DNA from: Sulfidibacterium sp964456625
Lineage (GTDB): Bacteria > Bacteroidota > Bacteroidia > Bacteroidales > F082
Direction: 5' to 3'
Assembly (NCBI GenBank): GCA_964456625.1
Contig: CAYWBO010000073.1
Location: 1-13,769 of the forward strand
DNA: 13,769 bases
Positions 5,555 to 13,769 of the stretch are shown here, one piece after another (positions within the stretch are counted from its first letter, which is position 1; each line of letters opens with the position of its first letter). Below the pieces are notes generated by a model that searched no databases, was not told where the DNA came from, and saw only the letters and a program-made list of their open reading frames with translations. The translations under genes and the position numbers were made by a program.

Positions 5555-6874
5555 ATGTCGAAACATGCAAACACTGAATTATCCAAAACTTTTCTGACAA
5601 ACGAGGCAATGGCATCGGTGCTGCAGAAGGCTTTAAAAGCCAAGGGTATTGTCAAGAATGATGACACGGCGCTCTTGTTCTATGACCTGGATTTTTTGTC
5701 GGAGAGAATTGCCAACCTTAAGCATCTGTTTCCTGAAAATACTTTTCATACCATCGCCGTGAAGGCCAATCCGCTGATTAAGGTATTGCAGCACATCCGT
5801 AAGCTGGATGTAGGACTGGAGGTGGCGAGCCTGCCGGAGCTATACCTGGCGCAGGAAGCCGGATTTCCTTCCGGGAAGATCATCTTCGATTCTCCGGCCA
5901 AGACCCGAGAAGAACTGGAATATGCCCTGAAAGCAGGCGTATGGATCAACGCGGATTCTTTTGATGAGCTGGACCGCATTGCGCGCCTGCTGGAAAAAAT
6001 AGATTCAGACAGCAGGATCGGGGTGCGACTCAACCCGCAGGTGGGCTCGGGAAACATTAAGATTACCAGTGTGTCGGATACGTTTTCCAAATTCGGTATC
6101 CCCATGAATGAACACCGGAAGAAAATCAAGGAGTACTTCTTTAAGTACGACTGGCTGAAGGGAATTCATGTGCATGTAGGCTCGCAGGGTTGCCCGGTGT
6201 ATCTGCTCCTGGAAGGCCTCAAAAAAGCCTTCGATTTCGTGAATGAGATCAACCAAGACCTCGAGAGCCGTTCTTTGACAAAAAGGATTGAAGTTTTCGA
6301 CATCGGTGGCGGGCTTCCCGTTTCGTACGATGAAAATATTACGCCGGTTTCCATGCAGGAATATCAGAGTCTGCTCGCAGAGAAGATGCCGCTGTTGTTC
6401 TCCGGCGATTTTCAAATGATCACGGAATTCGGCCGCTACATTCACGCCAACACCGGCTGGGCAGCCACGCGGGTGGAATATGTGAAGCAGGAAAAAGATT
6501 ATAATATCCTCATGACCCATGTGGGTGCCGATTTCATGCTGCGCGAGTGTTACAACCCCGACGACTGGCATCACCAGTTCAGTGTGACTGACAGCAAAGG
6601 AAACCTGAAAAAGGGGACGGAAACTTTCAGCTACTCGATCGCCGGGCCGTTGTGTTTTGCCGGAGATATCCTGGCAAAAGACATCGCATTGCCTCTGGTT
6701 GAAGAAGGCGATTATATCCTGATCCACGACGTCGGCGCCTATACGCTGAGCATGTGGTCGCGTTACAACAGCCGCCAAATCCCGAAGGTAATAGGATATC
6801 ACAATAACAAGGACGATTTCAAGATTCTTAAAAACAGAGAATCAAGGCAGGATCTGGTGGACTTCTGGTCGTAA
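5555..6874 (+). CDS. Fold-type III PLP-dependent decarboxylase (DAP/ornithine/arginine decarboxylase family)
   Basis: This 439-residue protein starts at ATG 5555; no Shine-Dalgarno is seen, as is usual here. It has the TIM-barrel plus C-terminal beta domain of alanine-racemase-fold decarboxylases. Landmarks are AVKANP (68-73) with PLP Lys70; VASLPELYLA (90-99); HVHVGSQ (205-211) with the His that stacks on PLP; FDIGGGLP (248-255) and EFGR (291-294) binding the PLP phosphate; GPLCFAGD (364-371) with Cys367 from the partner subunit; and HDVGAYTLSM (391-400). Such enzymes form dimers and decarboxylate DAP, ornithine, lysine, arginine or carboxynorspermidine. Two motifs differ from standard LysA: EFGR for EPGR and CFAGD for CESGD. 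The second resembles carboxynorspermidine decarboxylase (CxAGD) more than LysA, but the overall length and N-terminus do not. The substrate is therefore left open. The gene stands alone, without lysine or polyamine neighbours. Confidence 0.85.
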   Translation: MSKHANTELSKTFLTNEAMASVLQKALKAKGIVKNDDTALLFYDLDFLSERIANLKHLFPENTFHTIAVKANPLIKVLQHIRKLDVGLEVASLPELYLAQEAGFPSGKIIFDSPAKTREELEYALKAGVWINADSFDELDRIARLLEKIDSDSRIGVRLNPQVGSGNIKITSVSDTFSKFGIPMNEHRKKIKEYFFKYDWLKGIHVHVGSQGCPVYLLLEGLKKAFDFVNEINQDLESRSLTKRIEVFDIGGGLPVSYDENITPVSMQEYQSLLAEKMPLLFSGDFQMITEFGRYIHANTGWAATRVEYVKQEKDYNILMTHVGADFMLRECYNPDDWHHQFSVTDSKGNLKKGTETFSYSIAGPLCFAGDILAKDIALPLVEEGDYILIHDVGAYTLSMWSRYNSRQIPKVIGYHNNKDDFKILKNRESRQDLVDFWS

Positions 6875-7032
6875 ACGGGCTGGGGTTTCATCTTCAAAAA
6901 TGAAAATTCCTTAGTCCGTATGTAGAAATTTCGCTGATTTAGCGTAAAATTGACATTTTATTTAAGGGAGATCCGGGGTAGTAGTATAAATAATTGATGC
7001 CGGAAGGCAGCGTTTACGAAATTATTGAAATC
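6875..7032. other. Intergenic spacer before the oxidoreductase
   Basis: The 158 bases are AT-rich. They contain CGCT-GATTT-AGCG (a 4-bp stem near 6932-6944) and an AT-only stem TTTCAT/ATGAAA just after the decarboxylase stop. Neither is a convincing terminator. No exact TAnnTTTG box was found. Confidence 0.3.
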
Positions 7033-8025
7033 ATGAAAAATCAAAATAATCTAAGATGGGGCATTATCTCCACAGGGATCATTGCCCACAAAATGGCAGC
7101 GGCCATTGGCCAGGCCTCAGGTTCTGAAGTTTGGGGTGTGGCATCCAGAAACCTTGAAAGCGCGCAGCTTTTTGCAAAAGAGTACGGGATACAAAATGCG
7201 ATCGCTCCCTATTCGGAGTTGATCGCCCACCCTGATGTGGATATTATCTATATCGGGGTTCCCAATCCGTTTCACTACGAGCTGATCATCGAAAGTCTGA
7301 ACCACGGCAAACATGTGCTGTGTGAAAAACCTTTTACACTGAATGCCAGGGAGACGAAAGCATGTATCGATCTGGCCCGCAAAAAGAACCTCTTTTTGAT
7401 GGAGGCGTTATGGACGCGTTTTTTCCCTGTAATGCAGGAGGTAAAACAACTGGTTCAGGAAGGAGAAATCGGAAAGGTGCACCAGGTTACGGGAGATTTC
7501 CTGATAGAACGCGATTACGATCCGAAGCATCGGTTGTACAATATCGATCTCGGCGGCGGCGCTTTGCTGGATATCGGCGTTTATCTGCTTTCGGTGGCGC
7601 AGTTTTTCCTGGGGAGTCCCGAAAGCGCCGAGGGTATCACCCGAATGGGGAGCACCGGCGTGGACATGCTGGACAACCTGCATCTGCGTTATCCCGGCGA
7701 TGTTTACGCATCGCTGGTTTGCGGATTTACAGGACATAAACCCCAGGAATTTACGATCTCCGGAAGTAAAGGCTATTGTAAGATCCCTTCGCCGTTTTAT
7801 TGCCCTTCGTCGTATGTGATTGGAAACAAAGAATTGGAAAGAACCTTTGCACGTCACTACTGGGGAAACGGTTATGCGTACATGATCGAGGCAGTAAGCC
7901 GGTCTATCCTGAAAGGGGAAACGGAGCACCCTTTGATGCCGTTGGAAGAGACCCTCTTTCAGATGGAAACCATGGACGAACTGCGCAGGCAATGGGGACT
8001 TGTTTACCCGGGAGAAAAGCAATAA
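7033..8025 (+). CDS. Gfo/Idh/MocA-family NAD(P)-dependent oxidoreductase (dihydrodiol-dehydrogenase type)
   Basis: The preferred start is ATG 7033 (MKNQNNLRWG), 330 residues; an in-frame ATG at 6997 would add twelve residues that do not belong to the Rossmann fold. The N-terminal Rossmann domain has RWGIISTGIIAHKMA (8-22) binding NAD(P), VASRN (36-40), PNPFHYELI (78-86) and the family's CEKPFTLN (97-104) with Lys99. The second domain has EALWTRFFP (124-132), GEIGKVHQVTGDF (144-156) and GGGALLDIGVY (174-184), a combination typical of trans-dihydrodiol dehydrogenase and glucose/xylose dehydrogenase-like members. Family enzymes oxidise or reduce sugar or cyclitol hydroxyls in the cytosol. The exact substrate cannot be read. 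Its stop lies 10 bases from the stop of the converging kinase gene, so the two transcripts probably overlap. Confidence 0.9.
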   Translation: MKNQNNLRWGIISTGIIAHKMAAAIGQASGSEVWGVASRNLESAQLFAKEYGIQNAIAPYSELIAHPDVDIIYIGVPNPFHYELIIESLNHGKHVLCEKPFTLNARETKACIDLARKKNLFLMEALWTRFFPVMQEVKQLVQEGEIGKVHQVTGDFLIERDYDPKHRLYNIDLGGGALLDIGVYLLSVAQFFLGSPESAEGITRMGSTGVDMLDNLHLRYPGDVYASLVCGFTGHKPQEFTISGSKGYCKIPSPFYCPSSYVIGNKELERTFARHYWGNGYAYMIEAVSRSILKGETEHPLMPLEETLFQMETMDELRRQWGLVYPGEKQ

Positions 8026-8035
8026 GGTTTAGGTA

Positions 8036-11000
8036 TTAATCGAAATATTTATTGATCAGTTCTTTCAATTTGATCTGGTCAATAGGTTTCGAGATATAGT
8101 CATTACATCCGGCTTCCAGTGCTTTTTCTCTGTCTCCTGCGAGCCCGTAAGCTGTTTGTGCGATGATGATCACACTTTTATTGAATTCACGAATTTTTCG
8201 TGTGGCTTCAAAACCGTCCATTACGGGCATTTTCATATCCATCAGGATTAGATCAAGGTCACTGTTGATTTGACAAGCTTCAACTGCTTCTGCTCCGTTT
8301 GATGCATTTAAAAGTTTTTCAGCAATATTCTTAATGATTCTATTCAAAAATATTTGCGAAACTTCGTCGTCTTCGGCAACGAGAATTTTTAGTTTTCTGC
8401 TTTCGTTTATAGCCATACCTTCAGCAGGAGCAAGGTCTGAGATCATTTTTGTCTCCTCTGGCAGATGAATGGGAATCGTAAAATAGAAGATAGAACCTTT
8501 TTCCTCCAGGATACCGGTTTTAGGATTCTTATGCATATTAGGACATACCCAAATTTTGCCACCAAGCATTTCAATATAGCCTCTTGAAATTGTCAATCCT
8601 AACCCCGATCCCTCATAGTCGCGGTTTATTAATTCGCTGCCTTGTCTGAACCTTTCAAATATGAGCTCTCTTTGTTCTTCGCGAATGCCTCGCCCCGTAT
8701 CTTTTACGTAGAATTCAAGAAATTCACCCTTTTTCTCACAGCCAAATTCAATAGAGCCTGATGGCGTGAATTTTATTGCATTTTTGACAAGATTGGTGAG
8801 AACAGCATATATCTTTTCTCTGTCAGTTTTGATAACAGCGTCATCCTTTGATAAGGAATCTTTGAAAGACAGATTCAGTTTTTTTTGTTCGGCTTCTTTT
8901 TTGAAGAAGATGTAAATGTACTCGAGTTGCTCATTTACATTTGTTTCTTTAATAGAAATTTCAACCTGTCCTGCTTCTATTTTTGAGATATTAATGATGT
9001 CGTTGATGATATTGAGCATTCGCAAACCACTTTTTTCGATGATATCAATGAATTTCTGTTGCTCTTCGCCCGTTAACATTGGCTCTCTCAATAGTTCGGT
9101 AAAACCGAGAATGCCATTCATAGGAGTGCGAATTTCGTGGCTCATATTGGCCAGAAAAGCAGATTTCAGCCGGTCGCTTTCTTCCGCTTTGTTTTTGGCT
9201 TCTATGAGTTCCTTCTCCGCTTGCTTGTTCCCGGTAATGTCAAATATCACACCATCAATGTAAAGTGGCTTTCCGTCTTCCCCATGTATTGGTTTTCCTT
9301 TTTCATAGAAATAGCTTAAAGATCCGTCCTTTCGTTTGAATCTATATTCAACTTCAAATTCAGCATTATTTTTTATTGCATTTGTAACGGTCTCCATAAC
9401 CTGAGGTTTGTCTTCAAAAAACATAAACGGGTCAATAGAACAAACGTCATCTTTTCGCAGTTCACCTTTGGTATAACCGGTTATTTGTTCAATAACGTCA
9501 TTGAAAAATTCCATTTTGCCTTTTTTTCTGAGATGGAGTCTGTAAACGGCAGCCGGTAAATTTTCGGCAAGCGTGCGATAAGAATTTTCGCGTTCCACTA
9601 ATGCTTCTTCTGCCCGTTTGCGCTCCGTGATATCACGACCGATGGCAACGATGAATTCTTTCTCCAGTTTAACGTAGTTCAGGTTTACCTCTATCGGGAA
9701 TGTCGATCCGTCTTTCCTTCGAACAACCCCTTCCGTAAGCAGGCTTCCCTTTTTTTTGACGGCTTCTATAAGTTCAAGTGAACCTTCTTCCGTCAACTTC
9801 GTATCCAAATCAGACGGACTCAATGAAAGGAATTCTTCACGCGTATAACCCAGTTCCTGATAAGATCTCTCGTTACAGTCCACAAATTTTCCGGTTTCAA
9901 GATCGATGAGTTCGATGGAGTCGTTGGATTGATCAATCAGGGTGCGGAATAATTTTATTTTACTGCTGGCTTCTTTTTGTGCGGTAATGTCGGTAAAGAA
10001 CCCGATATTGTGTTTTTTACCGTCGATAAAGATGATGGCGTTATAAATATTTACAAAAAATTCAGTTCCGTCCTTTTTCAAACAAGGGATGTCTTCCGTG
10101 AAATTTTTTTCACCCATGGCCAGAGATTTAAAATCATCTTCGACAAAATCCAGGCTTTCTTTGGGGTGTAAATCCTTGATCGTTAGTTTTAACAGCTCTT
10201 TCTCGCTGTACCCGAACATGTTGCACATGGCCTTGTTGGCCAGTTTAAGTTCCATGGTTTCCGCATCCACCAGCAGGATCCCCTCGGCCGCATTCTGGAA
10301 CAGCAGTCGGTATCTTTCCTCGGAATCCGCCAGCTCTTTTTCNNNNNNNNNNNNNNNNNNNNNNNNNNNNNNNNNNNNNNNNNNNNNNNNNNNNNNNNNN
10401 NNNNNNNNNNNNNNNNNNNNNNNNNNNNNNNNNNNNNNNNNNTTTTCATTCACATCTATGAAGATGCCGGTTTCAATATCAACCACCTCAATGGCGTCAT
10501 TCGACTTGTCGAGCAGCGTACGGAATAGTTTTAACGATTCTTCGGCCTGCTTCCGCTCGGTGATGTCCTGTTTCACACCGTAAATTCTGGTGGTTCTGCC
10601 CACAGCATCTTTCTCGATCCTGATGTTGACGCTGATAAAACCGAGTTCGCCCCCAGCGTACAAAATACGGTGATCAAATTGTGTACTGTAATCCGGGTCG
10701 TTTGTTTCAATTGCTTTTCTGGCTTCGTCGGTTAAGATCTTTCTGTCATCCGGGTAGATGAATTTTTGGACGTAATTTTCGCTGGACATGGTATAGCCGC
10801 CCTCCAGCTCTGCAGAGGTATGGATCAGGGCATAGAACTGATCGTTGAAAACAAATTGTTTTTTTATCACATCAAATTCCCAGGTAGCAAGTTTGGAAAT
10901 TTTTGTGGCTTCATCCAGTTTGGCTTCACTTTCGCGCAAGACTTCTTCTGCCTGTTTGTTGTTCGTGATATCCGAGGCCATCCCGCAAAGAAAAACAGTA

Positions 11001-13768
11001 TCGCCTTTTTCGTTGAGTATCGGGAACATCCGGTCCCAAATCCATCGAATCGTTCCATCCGGCAAAACAATTCGGTACTGAGCTTCTCCACTGAATTTTT
11101 CGAATAGCTCTATGGCAATACCCTTGTCTTCTTCATAAACGGCTTCGAGCCATGCGTTCATATCTTCTTTAACCGTTTCAATGGATCGCCCCCACACTTT
11201 TTCATAAGCAGAGTTAACGTAAACCAGCTCTCCGGTTTTATTGGAAATCATATAAAAGACAGCATCCACATTTTCCAGTATCTGGTGTAAATGTTCTTCA
11301 CTTTCTTTCAGTATTCTTTCCGCCTCTTTTCTTTCTGTTAGGTCAATGAAACTGATCAACCCTTTTCCCCAGGTTTCTTCGTACCCCGGGACAATTGAGA
11401 GTTGAGAGAGAACCTGCTTTATCTCACCATTCAAAGTCCTAAGTGGCATTTCAACATCAACGCGTAATTTTCCTTCCGCCAGCCCGATAAATTCTTCCTT
11501 GAGACCTTCGAATGATCCTTCAGTAAAAAGATCAGACATGTTGTCTTGTATTTCCTTTATGCTGGTTGCTTTTGCAAATTTTAATATTTCTTTATTAGCG
11601 TCAGTAATTTTAACCATTAAGGCGCATTTAACCAATTCTTCAGCATGTTCATCGAAATACAAACGAAAATCACGAATTCCTTTTTCTTTTAGTTCGTCGA
11701 AATAATTTATTACTGCTGAAAGATCAGCCTCCCAGATGGCTGTGGCCGCATGCTCAAATAAATCGCGGTAACGATGTTCGCTCGTTTGTATTTTTTCTTC
11801 GGCAAATTTTCGCTCAGTGACATTTCGCATAGAATATAACAAGTGTGTACAATGTCCGGTGGTTCCAACTACTGGAACAATAATGTTATCCAGATAAATA
11901 TTTTGTGTGCCCAAAGAAACCATTTGTTCATATTGTACCAGTTTCTTACTTTCAATGGCGCGAATAAAATATTGATCTTCGGGTTCGAAATACTCTCTTG
12001 AGAATCCAAGTCCTATTAATAATTCATCCCGGTATTTTCCAATAATATTATTTATTTTGGATGCATCACCCGGGAAAGTTTGCTCTAACAAATTAAGGTA
12101 ACTTTGGTTAACAGCAACAAGGCGTAGTCTGTTTTCCGGCTCCACCTTCATCAACGTCTGCATATCTGTGGTGTTATTGAAAACAAGCGACAGACGTGCT
12201 TCACTCTCTTGTAGGTCTTTTTCAGCCTGTTTACTATCGGTAATATCCCGTGCAAATGTTATCACTTCATCTTTACCACTAACAACCATCCGGGCACTGA
12301 AATCGCGCATCCCTTTTCCGGGAACGGGCAATTGATATTCAAATGTTTGTGTCTCGCCCGTCTCCAGGGCGGCCTGAATGTTCCGGTCAACCAACGCTGA
12401 AAATTCCGGAGGCATGAGGTCCCGGTTCAGTTTCCCGATAATGTTTTTAGTTTGCACCGAGAGATCTTCTTCATGGGCTTTGTAGTCGAGGAATCTACCG
12501 TTGCGATCCAATCTGAATACCAGGTCAGGAATGGCATTGGTTATAGCTTTATAACGCTCTTTTTCTTCGAGCAAATTCTGTTCGATTTGCTTGCGCTCGG
12601 TTATATCGCGTCCATAACTTTGTATTCCAATTATTTTCCCCTCTTTGTAAAATGGAGCTGATAAGGCTTCTACTAAATGGATACTTCCATCTTTTCCTTT
12701 TGCTTCATATTCAATGGTACTATTAATTTTTTCTCCCTTAATTAAAGCCGCCAACCTCGCCTCATAAAACGGTAAGTATTTTTTAGGTAAAATATCCCAA
12801 ACTTTCATGGATAGAAATTCTTCTTCAGAATATTTGAGTATATCGCTCATAGCTTTATTTACGGATAAGAAATTACCGGTTAAATCCGTAATGAAAATCC
12901 CATCAGGACTTTGCGTAACCAACGTTCTGAATTTTGCCTCGCTCTCAGACAAAGCTGCCTCAGTCTGTTTGCGTGCTGTGATATCCGTAAAATTCTCGAC
13001 AAGGAGTTTCTTTCCTTCCAAATTTATTGTGGTTACCGTTTTTAGAATGGGAATCCTTTTCCCATCTTTATTGATCAGAATGCGTTCGGAGTTGTCTACC
13101 AGTTGTTTTAGATCTGTAACCGGGCATTTCCCATTTTCCGCCGGGCAAATGAATTTATGGCAATGATTACCGATTATTTTTTCTTTTGACTCTCCAAAAA
13201 GTTTTGCTGCTTCTTCATTTACGTCAACAATAGTATGAGTTTCCGGATCAACAATCATTATTCCGGTTGATATGGCTTCCAGAATGATCCTGGTTTTGGC
13301 TTCACTTTCGCGGAGTGCTTCTTTCGCATATATTCGTTCTGTGATGTCACGGATATTGCATTGGATCACTTTTAGATTGCCTTCTGAATAAACATTACTT
13401 ACAAATTCCACTTCTGTTATTTCTCCGCTCCGTTTCAGGATCGGTATGTCATCAAAGCGGACATAGCCATGGGCCTTGAGCGCGGCACAGGCCTTGTCCG
13501 ACTGTTCCTTATTGCTGAAATGGACTGCTTTCCATAATTCTTTTCCAAGAATTTCTCTTAAAGGAAGGTCAATAAGGTTTATGATGTAGGGATTCGCGTC
13601 GATAATTTTACAGGTTTCAAAATCAAGGATCAGAATCCCATCTTTTGCCGACTCAAAAAGCCGGCGATAGCGATTCTCAGAAACATGTAATGCTTCTTCA
13701 ACAGATAATTTCGTCTTTTTTAAACCTGTTTTTCTTTTTGTATTTTGGCTGGCCGGCGATTTTGTCAT
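8036..13768 (-). CDS. Giant soluble hybrid histidine kinase with about twelve PAS domains and a C-terminal receiver
   Basis: The frame has 1910 codons including 34 unknown residues (1109-1142) from the N gap. ATG 13768 begins a basic leader (MTKSPASQNTKRK) and is a plausible start, but it is one base from the window edge. PAS/PAC modules, each ending in a DITERK-like linker, end at about residues 146, 267, 394, 514, 655, 815, 938, 1074, (gap), 1265, 1384 and 1516. PAS 2 carries C203-H204-C208-C215; PAS 5 and 6 are divergent and long. HisKA follows, with the phosphorylated His1544 in NMSHEIRTPMNG, then HATPase_c with the N box (NLVKNAIKFT, 1659-1668), DTGRGI (1690-1695), FERFRQ (1704-1709) and GSGLGLT (1720-1726). 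The receiver (1793-1907) has E1799/D1800/D1801, phospho-acceptor D1844, T1872 and K1894. No signal peptide or membrane helix is seen, so it senses inside the cytoplasm. Phosphate must pass to a separate HPt or regulator not present here. Confidence 0.93.
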   Translation of the reverse strand: MTKSPASQNTKRKTGLKKTKLSVEEALHVSENRYRRLFESAKDGILILDFETCKIIDANPYIINLIDLPLREILGKELWKAVHFSNKEQSDKACAALKAHGYVRFDDIPILKRSGEITEVEFVSNVYSEGNLKVIQCNIRDITERIYAKEALRESEAKTRIILEAISTGIMIVDPETHTIVDVNEEAAKLFGESKEKIIGNHCHKFICPAENGKCPVTDLKQLVDNSERILINKDGKRIPILKTVTTINLEGKKLLVENFTDITARKQTEAALSESEAKFRTLVTQSPDGIFITDLTGNFLSVNKAMSDILKYSEEEFLSMKVWDILPKKYLPFYEARLAALIKGEKINSTIEYEAKGKDGSIHLVEALSAPFYKEGKIIGIQSYGRDITERKQIEQNLLEEKERYKAITNAIPDLVFRLDRNGRFLDYKAHEEDLSVQTKNIIGKLNRDLMPPEFSALVDRNIQAALETGETQTFEYQLPVPGKGMRDFSARMVVSGKDEVITFARDITDSKQAEKDLQESEARLSLVFNNTTDMQTLMKVEPENRLRLVAVNQSYLNLLEQTFPGDASKINNIIGKYRDELLIGLGFSREYFEPEDQYFIRAIESKKLVQYEQMVSLGTQNIYLDNIIVPVVGTTGHCTHLLYSMRNVTERKFAEEKIQTSEHRYRDLFEHAATAIWEADLSAVINYFDELKEKGIRDFRLYFDEHAEELVKCALMVKITDANKEILKFAKATSIKEIQDNMSDLFTEGSFEGLKEEFIGLAEGKLRVDVEMPLRTLNGEIKQVLSQLSIVPGYEETWGKGLISFIDLTERKEAERILKESEEHLHQILENVDAVFYMISNKTGELVYVNSAYEKVWGRSIETVKEDMNAWLEAVYEEDKGIAIELFEKFSGEAQYRIVLPDGTIRWIWDRMFPILNEKGDTVFLCGMASDITNNKQAEEVLRESEAKLDEATKISKLATWEFDVIKKQFVFNDQFYALIHTSAELEGGYTMSSENYVQKFIYPDDRKILTDEARKAIETNDPDYSTQFDHRILYAGGELGFISVNIRIEKDAVGRTTRIYGVKQDITERKQAEESLKLFRTLLDKSNDAIEVVDIETGIFIDVNEXXXXXXXXXXXXXXXXXXXXXXXXXXXXXXXXXXEKELADSEERYRLLFQNAAEGILLVDAETMELKLANKAMCNMFGYSEKELLKLTIKDLHPKESLDFVEDDFKSLAMGEKNFTEDIPCLKKDGTEFFVNIYNAIIFIDGKKHNIGFFTDITAQKEASSKIKLFRTLIDQSNDSIELIDLETGKFVDCNERSYQELGYTREEFLSLSPSDLDTKLTEEGSLELIEAVKKKGSLLTEGVVRRKDGSTFPIEVNLNYVKLEKEFIVAIGRDITERKRAEEALVERENSYRTLAENLPAAVYRLHLRKKGKMEFFNDVIEQITGYTKGELRKDDVCSIDPFMFFEDKPQVMETVTNAIKNNAEFEVEYRFKRKDGSLSYFYEKGKPIHGEDGKPLYIDGVIFDITGNKQAEKELIEAKNKAEESDRLKSAFLANMSHEIRTPMNGILGFTELLREPMLTGEEQQKFIDIIEKSGLRMLNIINDIINISKIEAGQVEISIKETNVNEQLEYIYIFFKKEAEQKKLNLSFKDSLSKDDAVIKTDREKIYAVLTNLVKNAIKFTPSGSIEFGCEKKGEFLEFYVKDTGRGIREEQRELIFERFRQGSELINRDYEGSGLGLTISRGYIEMLGGKIWVCPNMHKNPKTGILEEKGSIFYFTIPIHLPEETKMISDLAPAEGMAINESRKLKILVAEDDEVSQIFLNRIIKNIAEKLLNASNGAEAVEACQINSDLDLILMDMKMPVMDGFEATRKIREFNKSVIIIAQTAYGLAGDREKALEAGCNDYISKPIDQIKLKELINKYFD
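10343..10442. other. Assembly gap (100 Ns) inside PAS 9 of the kinase
   Basis: The run is exactly 100 Ns, the customary placeholder for a gap of unknown size. It interrupts PAS 9 after the conserved VNE. If PAS 9 is as long as the closely similar PAS 11 (97 residues from that Glu to the next linker Tyr, against 45 here), about 52 residues or 156 bases more are missing, so a gap of roughly 256 bases, which would also keep the frame. Confidence 0.95.
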
Positions 13769-13769
13769 G

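Noticed and set aside
5533..5577. Fourteen-residue leader frame (MDTKTTAYVETCKH) overlapping the decarboxylase start
   Set aside because: There is no attenuator hairpin or run of regulatory codons; it is short enough to arise by chance.
6005..6802. Minus-strand frame of 265 codons opposite the decarboxylase
   Set aside because: It is a shadow of a gene with complete PLP-enzyme motifs.
10189..10449. Separate minus-strand frame around the N gap
   Set aside because: It is in another frame of the kinase gene and consists largely of unknown residues; the PAS frame continues on both sides.

Overview
The window looks like a draft chromosome fragment from a member of the Bacteroidota, probably Bacteroidales/Marinilabiliales-like. 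This rests on gene content (PhzF and small membrane proteins of Bacteroidota type, a very large multi-PAS hybrid histidine kinase with no transmembrane segment), on starts that mostly lack a Shine-Dalgarno sequence, and on a TAnnTTTG-type -7 box before one gene. The sequence contains a run of 100 Ns (10343-10442), so it is a scaffold and not finished sequence. I see no rRNA, tRNA, CRISPR array, transposase or phage gene.

Left part (1-1166): AT-rich, holding the C-terminal end of a short-chain dehydrogenase and a six-helix membrane protein of unknown function. A set of ATCGATAG/CTATCGAT palindromic repeats lies in the 3' end of the latter. From about 1200 the base composition rises sharply. 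A debris-like stretch follows (1167-1481), with an unrecognised short reading frame, then a 77-residue two-helix membrane protein and a second unrecognised short frame.

Middle (1961-8025): a GC-richer block of ordinary accessory or metabolic genes. These are a PhzF-family isomerase; a two-gene unit joined by an ATGA overlap, made of a secreted beta-rich protein and a lipoprotein alpha/beta-hydrolase of the prolyl-aminopeptidase type; a convergent secreted phospholipase-D-like protein with an altered HKD motif; a divergent fold-type III PLP-dependent decarboxylase with non-canonical specificity motifs; and a Gfo/Idh/MocA oxidoreductase of the dihydrodiol-dehydrogenase type.

Right part (8036-13768, minus strand): one reading frame of 1910 codons fills the last 5.7 kb. 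It encodes a cytoplasmic hybrid histidine kinase with about twelve PAS domains in series, then HisKA, HATPase_c and a receiver domain. The N gap falls inside PAS 9 and is probably shorter than the real missing sequence. One PAS carries a cysteine cluster (C-H-C-C), and base composition varies strongly from module to module, which suggests domain shuffling.

No clearly new multi-gene system is visible. The most unusual items are the modular kinase, the decarboxylase with altered signature motifs, and the PLD-like protein lacking the Asp of its HKD motif.
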